From Allomuricauda sp. TY007 (GTDB taxonomy: Bacteria > Bacteroidota > Bacteroidia > Flavobacteriales > Flavobacteriaceae), in NCBI RefSeq assembly GCF_010468565.1, contig NZ_WUEG01000007.1:1-64000 (forward strand): 64,000 bases of DNA, given 5' to 3'. Positions 35,594 through 43,822 of the stretch are shown piece by piece. Positions within the stretch are counted from its first letter, which is position 1; each line of letters starts with the position of its first letter. The notes under the pieces were generated by a model that was not told the origin of the DNA, did no database searches, and saw only the letters and a list, made by a program, of their open reading frames with translations. Made by a program: the position numbers and the translations under genes.

Positions 35594-36910
35594 TCAGTTT
35601 CCAACAAAAGTAGTACCAAGGGTAACAATGAAGGCATTGAGGCCATCACTACGATCATATTGGCTAAATCGCAGGTTGATGGTTTTCAAACCAAAATTGA
35701 GTACTCGGGCACTTGTAAAAATGTCCTTGTACTGTACCCCTATCCCATATTGATGGGCATCGTATTCGGACAAATCGTAATCTGAAGTATAAAACTCATA
35801 GGTGGACAACGCCTGCTCCTTCGGGTAAAAATAATCCGCTGCAGTCTGAGTATAGTACCGGTAGGTTGGGTACAAGGTAAACTTATCCGTAAGCTTAAAT
35901 GGAGCTTCCAAACTGGCCGTGTGTGAACTGATGCCCCAATCATCCCAATAAAAACGGTAGTAGGAACGCAGGATGACCAAATCGTTCAAATAATAATTCA
36001 ACCGACCGCCCACAGGTATTTTGAATCGGCTATCGGGCAATTGCTCCACATTATCCGCCAACTGAAACTCGTCAATATAAAAATCCTCAAAATCCGAGAA
36101 ATACACACGCTGGAATGGCGTGCTCAACAATCCGTTCTGGGAAACCACATCCATAAACAATGCTCCCTGCAATTTTTGACTCAAAATCTGGGAGAAACTC
36201 AAGGAAAGTGAATAGGAATTCCTGTTTTCCTTGTCAAACTCCGAAAAAATCGGATTGTAAGTACCGTTTCCCGTGATGCGATCATCAAAAAATCCATCAC
36301 GGAGCTCAATAGGGTAAACAGCATTCCACTTATCCAAGAAAACTTTACCGCTCAGGGTTATCTCTGTGTTTTTTTCATTGAAGAACTTGGTATAACTACC
36401 GCCGAATCCAATCGAGAAATAATCGTATTCCGATGAAAAATAGGCATTGGCACTCCAAATGGTGTTTCGGTCATCGGAACTATGTTGGTATGTCGGGTTG
36501 ATGTAGGCCAACAAATCCTTTCGGGATTCTCCTGATGAAGCATCGAACGGGGTAACATTTACACCGCCATCCAAAGGGTTTACATTACTGGAAGATGCAG
36601 AAGTATAGGCAGAAAGGCCAACATCCACCGTTAAAATATCGTCTTCGTTCATGGGCATTCTAAGAACTATGCTCGAGGTGGCATCCGTTAACTCTTCGGT
36701 ACCTTCCCCACCAGTTACTGCCGCATTTTGCCCATCTTGATTGTAATAACTAAAAAGCAAATCCACCTCACTTGCCTCCAAAACACGTTTTTTATAGGAA
36801 GTGTCATCTTGTTGTGACCAACCCAAAGATGCCATCAAAAATAATAAGACTACAAAAACGGTTTTCGCTGATTTGGATGATTGGGTCATGAGGTTTTTTA
36901 AGTTAATCAT
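35594..36910 (-). CDS. DUF3570 outer membrane beta-barrel protein
   Basis: A 438-residue barrel protein with an N-terminal signal segment (SAKTVFVVLLFLMASLGWSQ). DUF3570 proteins are large outer-membrane barrels with a conserved start near KKRVLEASEVDLLFSYYNQDG. The start at 36910 (MINLKNLMTQSSK) was chosen because the frame upstream runs into the DUF4266 gene; MTQSSK seven codons on is also possible. Strands alternate to the end (ITLRF-type, finishing FIVTLGTTFVGN). It is the last gene of the ApbE cassette, 13 bp after DUF4266. Role unknown; could carry the cassette's product or electrons across the outer membrane. Confidence 0.88.
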   Translation of the reverse strand: MINLKNLMTQSSKSAKTVFVVLLFLMASLGWSQQDDTSYKKRVLEASEVDLLFSYYNQDGQNAAVTGGEGTEELTDATSSIVLRMPMNEDDILTVDVGLSAYTSASSSNVNPLDGGVNVTPFDASSGESRKDLLAYINPTYQHSSDDRNTIWSANAYFSSEYDYFSIGFGGSYTKFFNEKNTEITLSGKVFLDKWNAVYPIELRDGFFDDRITGNGTYNPIFSEFDKENRNSYSLSLSFSQILSQKLQGALFMDVVSQNGLLSTPFQRVYFSDFEDFYIDEFQLADNVEQLPDSRFKIPVGGRLNYYLNDLVILRSYYRFYWDDWGISSHTASLEAPFKLTDKFTLYPTYRYYTQTAADYFYPKEQALSTYEFYTSDYDLSEYDAHQYGIGVQYKDIFTSARVLNFGLKTINLRFSQYDRSDGLNAFIVTLGTTFVGN

Positions 36911-36923
36911 TTGAAGTTCCCAT

Positions 36924-37133
36924 TCAATTACATCCGCATCCGCCACCTGTTTTGCCTCCATTGGCTCCAGAGGAGGCCTCTCTATAAATATGGAAATTGG
37001 TTTCAAAACGTTCGTAGGGTCGCGCACTCAACTGCATCTCTTCGTCGTTCACATAAACTTTATCGTATTCACGAACGGCCACGCAGGAACTTGAGAAAAT
37101 CAAGAGTAGTAGCAAAAAAAGAGGTCTTCCCAT
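36924..37133 (-). CDS. DUF4266 small lipoprotein
   Basis: A 69-residue lipoprotein: signal peptide with lipobox SSSCVAV, then the DUF4266 core VREYDKVYVNDEEMQLS, and a glycine- and cysteine-rich tail ending TGGGCGCN. The segment EASSGANGG contains an SGA core resembling the [ST]GA[ST] flavin attachment site used by ApbE, though the final Thr/Ser is Asn here. It lies 15 bp after apbE and 13 bp before the DUF3570 gene. I infer that it may be a flavinylated lipoprotein; the CGC tail could instead, or also, bind a metal. Function not established. Confidence 0.85.
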   Translation of the reverse strand: MGRPLFLLLLLIFSSSCVAVREYDKVYVNDEEMQLSARPYERFETNFHIYREASSGANGGKTGGGCGCN

Positions 37134-37148
37134 ATTTTATTAAATGTA

Positions 37149-38144
37149 CTAATTAGTATCAAACATGATACCTGAGCTTTTATGGACTTTATTTTCGGAA
37201 TCCACCACAACAGCCTCTACTCCATCAATCTGGTTGATCATGTGCAGACCAACGTCCCTGCCCATTATAAAAACTGCGGTGGCGAGGGCATCGCACAATT
37301 CAGCTTGTTTTGCAAAAATCGATACGCTATTAATACCTGTGGTAGGATATCCTGTTCGCGGGTCAATGATGTGCGAATACTTTTTTCCGTCGAGCTCTAT
37401 GTATTTTTCATAATTGCCCGAAGTAGCCACGGAAGATTCTATTATTGGCAGCCAACTGAACACTTTATCCTTACTCAGTGGATTTGCAATACCTACCAAC
37501 CATTTTTCACCGGTCACTTTGGTGCCCCAAGTGGTAAGGTCGCCCGAAGCATTGATGATTCCTCCTTTCACATCTTTGGACACCAAGAGTTCTTTGGCCC
37601 TGTCCGCCGCATACCCCTTTCCGATAGCACCAAACCCAATGCACATTCCTTTTTCGGGTAAAAAAACGGTTTGGTTTTCTTGGTCCAATTGTATTTTTTG
37701 ATACCCAACCTTTGCAATGGATTTTTTAATTTCTTCTTCTGAAGGGGTTTTATCCATAGTCCCATCAAATCTCCAAACCTCGTCCATGGAGGCATAGGTA
37801 ATATCAAAGGCTCCATCTGTTATTTCCGATATTTTGATGGATCGTTCGATTAGATCAATCAATTCTTGACTCACCTTCACAGGTTTGATCCCAGCATTTT
37901 TGTTGATTAAAGATGTTTCGGAATCCTTGTCCCATGATGAGATGATTTTTTCTATACGCTCAATTTCCGAAACAGCTTCGTCTATATTAATGTAGCCAAT
38001 ATCCTCGTTCGGTGCCACTACGGTAATCTCGAACCGGGTACCCATTAGTTTTAGGGTCTTTTTTACAGTAACATCTGTTTGCCTCGACTGCCCAAACGAC
38101 AGCAGACAAGAAAAACTGCAGATAAAGGCTATAAGGCTTTTCAT
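37149..38144 (-). CDS. apbE: FAD:protein FMN transferase
   Basis: A 331-residue ApbE-type enzyme with an N-terminal signal segment (MKSLIAFICSFSCLLSFGQ), so it is periplasmic. It transfers FMN from FAD to a Thr/Ser of a target protein. Motifs seen: KLMGTRFEITV near residue 32, GFGAIGKGYAADRAKELL (near 170) and YSHIIDPRTGYPTTGINSVS (near 255) with the metal/FAD site Asp. Its start overlaps the thioredoxin-like gene by 4 bp, and DUF4266 follows after 15 bp. None of the usual targets (NqrC, RnfG, fumarate reductase-like) is encoded here. Confidence 0.94.
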   Translation of the reverse strand: MKSLIAFICSFSCLLSFGQSRQTDVTVKKTLKLMGTRFEITVVAPNEDIGYINIDEAVSEIERIEKIISSWDKDSETSLINKNAGIKPVKVSQELIDLIERSIKISEITDGAFDITYASMDEVWRFDGTMDKTPSEEEIKKSIAKVGYQKIQLDQENQTVFLPEKGMCIGFGAIGKGYAADRAKELLVSKDVKGGIINASGDLTTWGTKVTGEKWLVGIANPLSKDKVFSWLPIIESSVATSGNYEKYIELDGKKYSHIIDPRTGYPTTGINSVSIFAKQAELCDALATAVFIMGRDVGLHMINQIDGVEAVVVDSENKVHKSSGIMFDTN

Positions 38145-38578
38145 TTTAGAAATTTGTTAAGTGTTCTGATATATTTTTCGGGACTCGTTCGGGCCACAAA
38201 ACCTGTGGTGCCCAAAACGTTTTGGTTCTTGTCCATTACCACAACCAATGGGAAATAACCCTTTGGGTTATACTTTTCGGCCAAGGACTTGTTTGTATTT
38301 AATTTTTCTTCGGGTAGTCGATTTTTCTTTTTACGGGGAAAATCGGCATCATACATCACATAATGCTCAGAGGCATAGGCCTTGAACTCCTCGCTATCAA
38401 AAACATGTTTTTTTAAACGGATACATGGCGCACACCAATCCGAACCGGAAAAGACCAAAACAATAGGTTTATCTTCGGCTGAGGCCTTGGTAAGGGCATC
38501 ATCAAAATTTTCTTGCCATTGTTGTGCCTGAAGCATACCACAGCTAGCGAATAGGAGTATGTAGATTAATTTTTTCAT
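38141..38578 (-). CDS. periplasmic thioredoxin-like protein
   Basis: A 145-residue protein with a signal peptide (KKLIYILLFASCGMLQAQQ) and a thioredoxin fold. The active site is a CxxC in FSGSDWCAPCIRLKKHVFD (near residue 50), the SDWC-type motif of thioredoxin-like DUF255-related proteins; the cis-Pro region is PLVVVMD. It overlaps apbE by 4 bp and follows the Rieske gene after 21 bp. It could keep cysteines of DUF4266 or the Rieske protein reduced. Confidence 0.9.
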   Translation of the reverse strand: MKKLIYILLFASCGMLQAQQWQENFDDALTKASAEDKPIVLVFSGSDWCAPCIRLKKHVFDSEEFKAYASEHYVMYDADFPRKKKNRLPEEKLNTNKSLAEKYNPKGYFPLVVVMDKNQNVLGTTGFVARTSPEKYIRTLNKFLK

Positions 38579-38599
38579 TCGATTTGGGATTCCAAAAAA

Positions 38600-39040
38600 C
38601 TATTCATAAACCCGTAAAATGGAGCCATCGAGTTCCGTATTGTAAACTGTCAGTGCCTTGGCCGGGGTTCCATCAACCTGATTTAGCGGGGTTCCATCCT
38701 GACCAAACCTTGAACCATGTACATCGCAATAAAAAATACCTCCGCTCTGGTCCACAAAACGCACCTGATCATAAGATTGATGACTACAAACTTGGCTTGC
38801 TGCCACATATTCCCCTTGTAGGTTTCTGGCAACGACCACTAAGTTCTTTAAAATAAAACCTCCGTTTTCGGAAAGATTTGTTGCTTCAGCTGAAGTAAGA
38901 TCAATGGTAAAATCGACTCCTGTAGGTTCATCGACCAGATTCCCATCAATTTCATCCTTGGAACACCCTTGTAAACAGGGGAATGTAAGTGCAAAGGCTG
39001 CACCTGCGCCCAAACTTCGCAGAAACTCTTTTCTTTCCAT
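38600..39040 (-). CDS. Rieske [2Fe-2S] domain lipoprotein
   Basis: A 146-residue protein. The start MERKEFLRSLGAGAAFALTF with CLQGC looks like a lipoprotein signal (the Cys in QGCS). The cluster ligands are seen as C-x-H in QVCSHQSY and C-x2-H in FYCDVHGSRF, the Rieske arrangement. It is small and stands alone, without cytochrome b, so it likely acts as an electron carrier in the periplasm. It heads the cassette, 48 bp after purM and 21 bp before the thioredoxin gene. Confidence 0.88.
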   Translation of the reverse strand: MERKEFLRSLGAGAAFALTFPCLQGCSKDEIDGNLVDEPTGVDFTIDLTSAEATNLSENGGFILKNLVVVARNLQGEYVAASQVCSHQSYDQVRFVDQSGGIFYCDVHGSRFGQDGTPLNQVDGTPAKALTVYNTELDGSILRVYE

Positions 39041-39088
39041 AGCGTGGGAGGTTTATTACAAGAACGCTATTTCAAGGTAAATCGTATA

Positions 39089-40267
39089 TTAATAATCAAA
39101 CTTGCCGTACGGGCTTTGGATTGTCAACTTTTTACTGCTAGCAGATGCTACCCGACCAATAATTTGGGCATCCACATCAAAACTTTTGGAAATGGAAATG
39201 ATTTCTTCTGCAACCTTCTCATTTACATAGAGTTCCATTCGATGACCACAATTAAAAACTTGGTACATTTCCTTCCAGTCCGTTCCCGATTGTTCTTGAA
39301 TCAGTTTAAACAGGGGTGGAATGGCAAACATATTATCCTTGACAATGTGAAGATTATCCACAAAATGAAGAATCTTGGTCTGTGCTCCTCCACTACAATG
39401 CACCATACCATGTATTTCTTCGGAAGTATATTTTTCCAATACTTTTTTAATGATGGGTGCATAGGTTCTTGTTGGGGACAGCACCAATTTCCCAGCATCT
39501 AATGGAGAATCGGGTACCGCATCTGTGAGTTTTGTGTTTCCGGAATACACCAATTCTTCCGGAACCGAAGCATCGAAGCTTTCCGGGTATTTTTCAGCCA
39601 GGTATTTGGAGAATACATCGTGCCGGGCAGATGTTAATCCATTGCTGCCCATACCGCCGTTGTATTCGGTCTCGTAACTCGCCTTTCCGAAAGAAGCCAA
39701 TCCAACAATTACATCTCCAGCTTTAATATTGGCGTTATCTATCACATTTTTTCGTTCCATTCGGGCCGTTACCGTGGAATCAACGATAATGGTTCTTACC
39801 AAATCGCCCACATCGGCAGTTTCACCTCCCGTGGAACGGATGGTAATCCCGTGCTTGTCCAAATCGGCAATCAATTCTTCAGTACCGTTGATGATGGCCG
39901 AAATTACTTCACCAGGAATCAAGTTTTTGTTTCGCCCAATGGTTGAGGAGAGCAGTATGTTATCGGTGGCACCTACGCAAATCAGGTCATCCACATTCAT
40001 AATAAGTGCATCTTGGGCAATGCCTTTCCAGACCGAAACATCGCCTGTTTCTTTCCAGTACATGTATGCCAAGGAGGATTTGGTACCTGCTCCATCGGCG
40101 TGCATCACCAAACAATGGTCCTCGCTACCTGTTAAATAATCGGGTACAATTTTGCAGAATGCCTTGGGGAAAAGTCCTTTATCAATATTCTTGATTGCGT
40201 TGTGCACATCTTCTTTGGAGGCGGAAACGCCTCTTTGCGCATATCTTTTACTGGTATCCGATGACAT
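39089..40267 (-). CDS. purM: phosphoribosylformylglycinamidine cyclo-ligase (AIR synthetase)
   Basis: A 392-residue PurM, converting FGAM to AIR with ATP in purine synthesis. It belongs to the longer Bacteroidota form. Motifs: RYAQRGVSASKEDVHNAI near the start, MHADGAGTKSSLA, QDALIMNVDDLICVGA, GGETADVGDLV, GMGSNGLTSARHDVF and MVHCSGGAQTKI. It is separated from prfA and pyrF by the five-gene redox cassette, whereas in relatives purM, prfA and pyrF tend to lie together. The Rieske gene follows 48 bp downstream, with no terminator seen. Confidence 0.95.
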   Translation of the reverse strand: MSSDTSKRYAQRGVSASKEDVHNAIKNIDKGLFPKAFCKIVPDYLTGSEDHCLVMHADGAGTKSSLAYMYWKETGDVSVWKGIAQDALIMNVDDLICVGATDNILLSSTIGRNKNLIPGEVISAIINGTEELIADLDKHGITIRSTGGETADVGDLVRTIIVDSTVTARMERKNVIDNANIKAGDVIVGLASFGKASYETEYNGGMGSNGLTSARHDVFSKYLAEKYPESFDASVPEELVYSGNTKLTDAVPDSPLDAGKLVLSPTRTYAPIIKKVLEKYTSEEIHGMVHCSGGAQTKILHFVDNLHIVKDNMFAIPPLFKLIQEQSGTDWKEMYQVFNCGHRMELYVNEKVAEEIISISKSFDVDAQIIGRVASASSKKLTIQSPYGKFDY

Positions 40268-40284
40268 ATGAAAGGTTTGGGCAA

Positions 40285-40323
40285 AAATAACGGAAAGCCA
40301 TCAAACTATTGATATGCTTTCCG
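40285..40323 (-). terminator. intrinsic terminator after glutamine synthetase III
   Basis: On the minus strand, CGGAAAGC pairs with GCTTTCCG around a 17-base loop and is followed by TTATTTTTG. It lies about 25 bases past the GSIII stop. Confidence 0.75.
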
Positions 40324-40347
40324 TCTTTTCAATTATTCCAGATTGTT

Positions 40348-42534
40348 CTATTTAGAAAACAACATTTCCCTGTATTTGGTAAATGGCCAGAATTCATCCG
40401 CGATCAATTTCTCCAATGTATCCGAGTGTTCCCGGATTTTATCAAAATACGGTTTCACATTATTGCAATAAGCCTGGGCCTTTTTATCCACCACCGACAT
40501 GCCATTGGCCCTTCTACGAGCATCCGCCATTTCATCGGTAAGTTTTTTGATCTCCACGATATGTTCGCCGATCTGTTCCAAAATGTTCAGCTGGCCTTCG
40601 GCCACTTTCTTGTGTGCCGCTCCATAGACCTCTTTTAACCCATGAATGTTCTCCAGCAGCATGTTTTGGTACTTGATCGCCGCGGGAATGATGTGGTTGT
40701 ACACCATTTCGCCCAATACACGACCTTCAATCTGAATATGGAAAATATAAGCGCCCAACTCTACCTCTTTGTGGGCCTTGAGCTCCACTTCGTTCATCAC
40801 CCCCATTTGCTTGAAGAGTTCGTAACTTTCCTTTGATGTGATTACTTGGAGTGCCTCGGGTGTGTTTTTATTGAAGCTCAGTTTTCGCCTTCTTGCTTCT
40901 TCTTGCCATTCAATACCGTAACCATCTCCTTCAAAACGGATGCGCTTGGAGGTTTTTATGTATTCTCGAAGCACATTGAAGACTGCCTCGTCCTTTTTCA
41001 GGTTTTTCTTGTCAATCAGCGTATCCACTTCTTTTTTAAAGTCGGTCAACTGTTTGGCAACGATAGTGTTGAGCGTGGTCATGGGCTTGGCACAGTTGGT
41101 CTTGGATCCCACGCCCCTCATCTCAAACTTGTTCCCCGTAAAAGCAAAGGGAGAAGTTCGGTTTCTGTCTGTGTTGTCCAATAAGATTTCAGGAATCTTA
41201 CCTACTACATTGAGTTTGAGCTCCGTTTTTTCCTGTGGGGACAATTTTCCTTTGGAAACGCCTTCCAGTTCATCCAATACATCGCTCAATTGCTTACCTA
41301 TAAATATAGAAATGATGGGTGGTGGTGCCTCATTGGCCCCCAATCGGTGGTCATTGCTCGCGGAGGCAATGGATGCTCTCAACAACTCCTCATACGTGTC
41401 CACCGCTTTGATGGTGTTCACGAAGAAGGTCAAAAACTGAAGGTTCTTCATGGGGGTGGTACCTGGACTCAATAGGTTCACCCCTGTATCGGTACCCAAG
41501 GACCAATTGTTGTGCTTGCCCGACCCGTTGATGCCCGCAAATGGCTTTTCGTGGAACAGTACGGAAAAATTGTACTTGTCGGCAATCTCCTCCATTACAT
41601 CCATCAACAATAGATTATGGTCCACAGAGAGGTTGGCTTCTTCAAAAACGGGGGCCAGCTCAAACTGGTTGGGTGCCACCTCATTATGGCGCGTTTTTAC
41701 AGGGATTCCAAGCTTGGTACATTCCTTTTCCAGTTCACTCATAAAGCCCAGCACCCTAGCCGGTATCACTCCAAAATAGTGGTCATCCAGTTGTTGACCT
41801 TTAGCGGAAAAACTTCCCACCAGGGTCCGGCCGGTTACGGAGAGGTCCAATCGGGAATTGACCAATGATTTATCAATCAAAAAATATTCTTGCTCCCACC
41901 CTAGCGTGGCATGCACCTTTCTTACATTCTTATCAAAATACTGCGCTACTCCCGTTGCAGCCTGATCTATGGCTTGCAACGCCCTCAACAAAGGCGCTTT
42001 ATTGTCCAGTGCTTCCCCTGTATAAGCTACAAATATGGTGGGTATACATAGGGTTGTTTTGTAAATAAATGCTGGAGAAGTCGGGTCCCAAGCCGTATAG
42101 CCGCGTGCTTCAAAAGTGTTTCTGATTCCCCCACTCGGAAAACTGGAAGCATCAGGTTCTTGTTGCACCAATTGTGCCCCCCCAAACTTCTCCATGGCTC
42201 TTCCGTCGGGAAGGAGATCAAAAAATGCATCGTGTTTTTCTGCGGTGGCCCCTGTTAATGGCTGAAACCAATGTGTGTAATGAGTGGCTCCCATGGATAG
42301 GGCCCAAGCTTTCATGCCCTCGGCGACTTGGTCGGCAATCTTTCTGTCGATCTTATTTCCTTGATAAATGGCTGATTTTACTTTATCCAATGCTTCTGCT
42401 GTCAAAAATTGCAGCATTTTTTCTTCATTAAATACGTGCTTACCGAACAGGTCAGACCTTTTCCCTGTTTCATTGATAGTGGCATATTCCCTATTGCGGC
42501 TTTCTGCCAAGGCTTGGAATCTTGTTTTAGGCAT
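40348..42534 (-). CDS. glnN: glutamine synthetase type III
   Basis: A 728-residue GSIII, the large form typical of Bacteroidota and some cyanobacteria, making glutamine from glutamate, ammonium and ATP. Visible: GSIII N-terminal domain (FGKHVFNEEKMLQFL), SMGATHYTHWFQPLTG, the catalytic core GINGSGKHNNWSLGTDTG near 335, NEVAPNQFELAPVFEE near 265, and NRTSPFAFTGNKFEMRGVGS near 470. The ATG at 42534 (MPKTRFQAL) is preferred over a TTG two codons upstream. It is divergent from the GSII gene, sharing a 211-bp control region, and has its own terminator. Confidence 0.96.
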   Translation of the reverse strand: MPKTRFQALAESRNREYATINETGKRSDLFGKHVFNEEKMLQFLTAEALDKVKSAIYQGNKIDRKIADQVAEGMKAWALSMGATHYTHWFQPLTGATAEKHDAFFDLLPDGRAMEKFGGAQLVQQEPDASSFPSGGIRNTFEARGYTAWDPTSPAFIYKTTLCIPTIFVAYTGEALDNKAPLLRALQAIDQAATGVAQYFDKNVRKVHATLGWEQEYFLIDKSLVNSRLDLSVTGRTLVGSFSAKGQQLDDHYFGVIPARVLGFMSELEKECTKLGIPVKTRHNEVAPNQFELAPVFEEANLSVDHNLLLMDVMEEIADKYNFSVLFHEKPFAGINGSGKHNNWSLGTDTGVNLLSPGTTPMKNLQFLTFFVNTIKAVDTYEELLRASIASASNDHRLGANEAPPPIISIFIGKQLSDVLDELEGVSKGKLSPQEKTELKLNVVGKIPEILLDNTDRNRTSPFAFTGNKFEMRGVGSKTNCAKPMTTLNTIVAKQLTDFKKEVDTLIDKKNLKKDEAVFNVLREYIKTSKRIRFEGDGYGIEWQEEARRRKLSFNKNTPEALQVITSKESYELFKQMGVMNEVELKAHKEVELGAYIFHIQIEGRVLGEMVYNHIIPAAIKYQNMLLENIHGLKEVYGAAHKKVAEGQLNILEQIGEHIVEIKKLTDEMADARRRANGMSVVDKKAQAYCNNVKPYFDKIREHSDTLEKLIADEFWPFTKYREMLFSK

Positions 42535-42554
42535 TTTCAATAATATTTAATTTT

Positions 42555-42562
42555 CAAATCTA
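42555..42562 (-). promoter_or_regulatory. predicted -7 box of the GSIII gene
   Basis: On the minus strand, TAGATTTG fits TAnnTTTG and lies 20 bases before the chosen ATG. The shared palindrome (centre 42623) is 65 bp further upstream. Confidence 0.4.
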
Positions 42563-42614
42563 CAATTAACAATTTAATAAAATATACTTCAAAAATTACT
42601 TTTTTTTCATTCTG

Positions 42615-42632
42615 CCCTAAATAAAATAGGGG
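42615..42632. promoter_or_regulatory. palindrome between the GSIII and GSII genes (possible nitrogen operator)
   Basis: CCCTAAATAAAATAGGGG is an imperfect palindrome in the 211-bp divergent region. It resembles the CCCCTAAATTTTAGGGGG upstream of the PII gene, with the same CCCTA/TAGGG arms. Its centre is 81 bp from the GSII -7 box. A related half-site, TTTTACCCCTGCAAAA, lies at 42662-42677. Confidence 0.55.
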
Positions 42633-42678
42633 TAATATAAATAATAGGTGCAAATTTGTGATTTTACCCCTGCAAAAC

Positions 42679-42708
42679 ATTGATAATTAAATGAAAAAAC
42701 TATTTTTG
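42679..42708 (+). promoter_or_regulatory. predicted promoter of the GSII gene
   Basis: ATTG at 42679-42682 and TATTTTTG at 42701-42708 (TAnnTTTG) are 18 bases apart, matching the Bacteroidota promoter pattern. The start codon is 38 bases on. Confidence 0.5.
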
Positions 42709-42745
42709 TGAATCATAAAATTGAGAACGATTAACTACCAGAATT

Positions 42746-43756
42746 ATGAGCAAATCTAAATTAGAGTATCTATGGTTGGATGGTTATGAACCAACGGCCA
42801 ACATTAGAAGCAAGACTAGAATTGAGGAAGATTTTAGCGGTAAATTGGAAGACTGCCCCATGTGGTCTTTTGATGGTTCTTCTACCAAACAAGCCGAAGG
42901 CGGTTCTTCTGACTGCTTGTTAAAGCCTGTTGCCATTTACCCCGACCCAGCTAGAAGAAACGGTTATTTGGTAATGACCGAGGTGTTGAATCCCGACGGA
43001 ACCCCACACGAGAGCAACTCCAGATCTACTATTGACGATGAAGATGATGACTTCTGGTTTGGATTTGAGCAGGAATACTTTATTATGGATACTGCAACCC
43101 AACTCCCTTTAGGTTTCCCTGTTGGCGGTTACCCTGGTCCACAAGGGCTATACTACTGTTCCGTTGGTGGAAGAAACACTTGGGGCAGGGATCTTGTTGA
43201 GGAGCATGCCGACCTTTGTTTGGACGCCGGTCTTCAGTTCGAAGGCATCAATCAAGAGGTTGCCGCTGGTCAGTGGGAATTCCAATTGTTCGCCAAAGGC
43301 GCCAAAAAAGCCGGTGATGAAATTTGGGTGGCACGCTATATGCTACAAAGATTGACCGAGAGCTATGGTTATTATATTGAGTACCACCCAAAACCCATCA
43401 AAGGCGACTGGAACGGTTCTGGTATGCACGCCAACTTCTCCAACAACCTTTTGAGAACTTGTGGATCTAAAGAAGTTTATGAAAAAGTATGCGAAGCTTT
43501 CCGTCCGGTAACCAAAGAGCACATTGCCGTTTATGGTGAGTACAATGATGAGCGATTGACCGGTAAGCACGAAACTGCTTCCATTTCTGATTTCAGCTAT
43601 GGAATTTCCGATAGAGGTGCTTCCATCAGAATTCCAATTATGACCGTAGAGAAAGGTTGGAAAGGATGGTTGGAAGATAGAAGACCTGCTTCTAACGCAG
43701 ACCCTTACAAGGTGGCGGCCGTAATCGTGAAAACGGTTAAATCCGTAACAGTATAA
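42746..43756 (+). CDS. glutamine synthetase type II-like (beta-grasp)
   Basis: This 336-residue glutamine synthetase of the eukaryote-like GSII type makes glutamine from glutamate and ammonium. The beta-grasp N-terminal domain holds the YLWLDGYEPTANIRSKTR segment. Motifs of the active site: WSFDGSSTKQAEG, FWFGFEQEYFIMD, VAAGQWEFQLF, GDWNGSGMHANFS (ATP site) and GKHETASISDFSYGISDRG. The usual length for GSII is 340-370 residues. It is divergent from GSIII. Both genes probably answer to nitrogen supply through the shared palindrome. Confidence 0.95.
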   Translation: MSKSKLEYLWLDGYEPTANIRSKTRIEEDFSGKLEDCPMWSFDGSSTKQAEGGSSDCLLKPVAIYPDPARRNGYLVMTEVLNPDGTPHESNSRSTIDDEDDDFWFGFEQEYFIMDTATQLPLGFPVGGYPGPQGLYYCSVGGRNTWGRDLVEEHADLCLDAGLQFEGINQEVAAGQWEFQLFAKGAKKAGDEIWVARYMLQRLTESYGYYIEYHPKPIKGDWNGSGMHANFSNNLLRTCGSKEVYEKVCEAFRPVTKEHIAVYGEYNDERLTGKHETASISDFSYGISDRGASIRIPIMTVEKGWKGWLEDRRPASNADPYKVAAVIVKTVKSVTV

Positions 43757-43788
43757 GTATTTATATAAATTAGTTGTTGATTATAGGT

Positions 43789-43822
43789 GAAAACCGTCTC
43801 TTTTATGGGGCGGTTTTTATTT
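43789..43822. terminator. terminator between GSII and the antiporter gene
   Basis: AAAACCGTCTC and GGGGCGGTTTT form a stem with G-U pairs and a 6-7 base loop, followed by a T-rich run on the plus strand. It overlaps the end of the antiporter gene (stop at 43817). Confidence 0.7.

Noticed and set aside
38600..39040. Rieske protein as part of a cytochrome bc1 complex.
   Set aside because: No cytochrome b or c genes are nearby, and the protein is a small lipoprotein, unlike the anchored bc1 Rieske subunit.
41450..41779. 109-residue plus-strand frame within GSIII, and similar frames inside SusC and IcmF.
   Set aside because: Antisense shadows of well-recognised genes; no homology or own start context.
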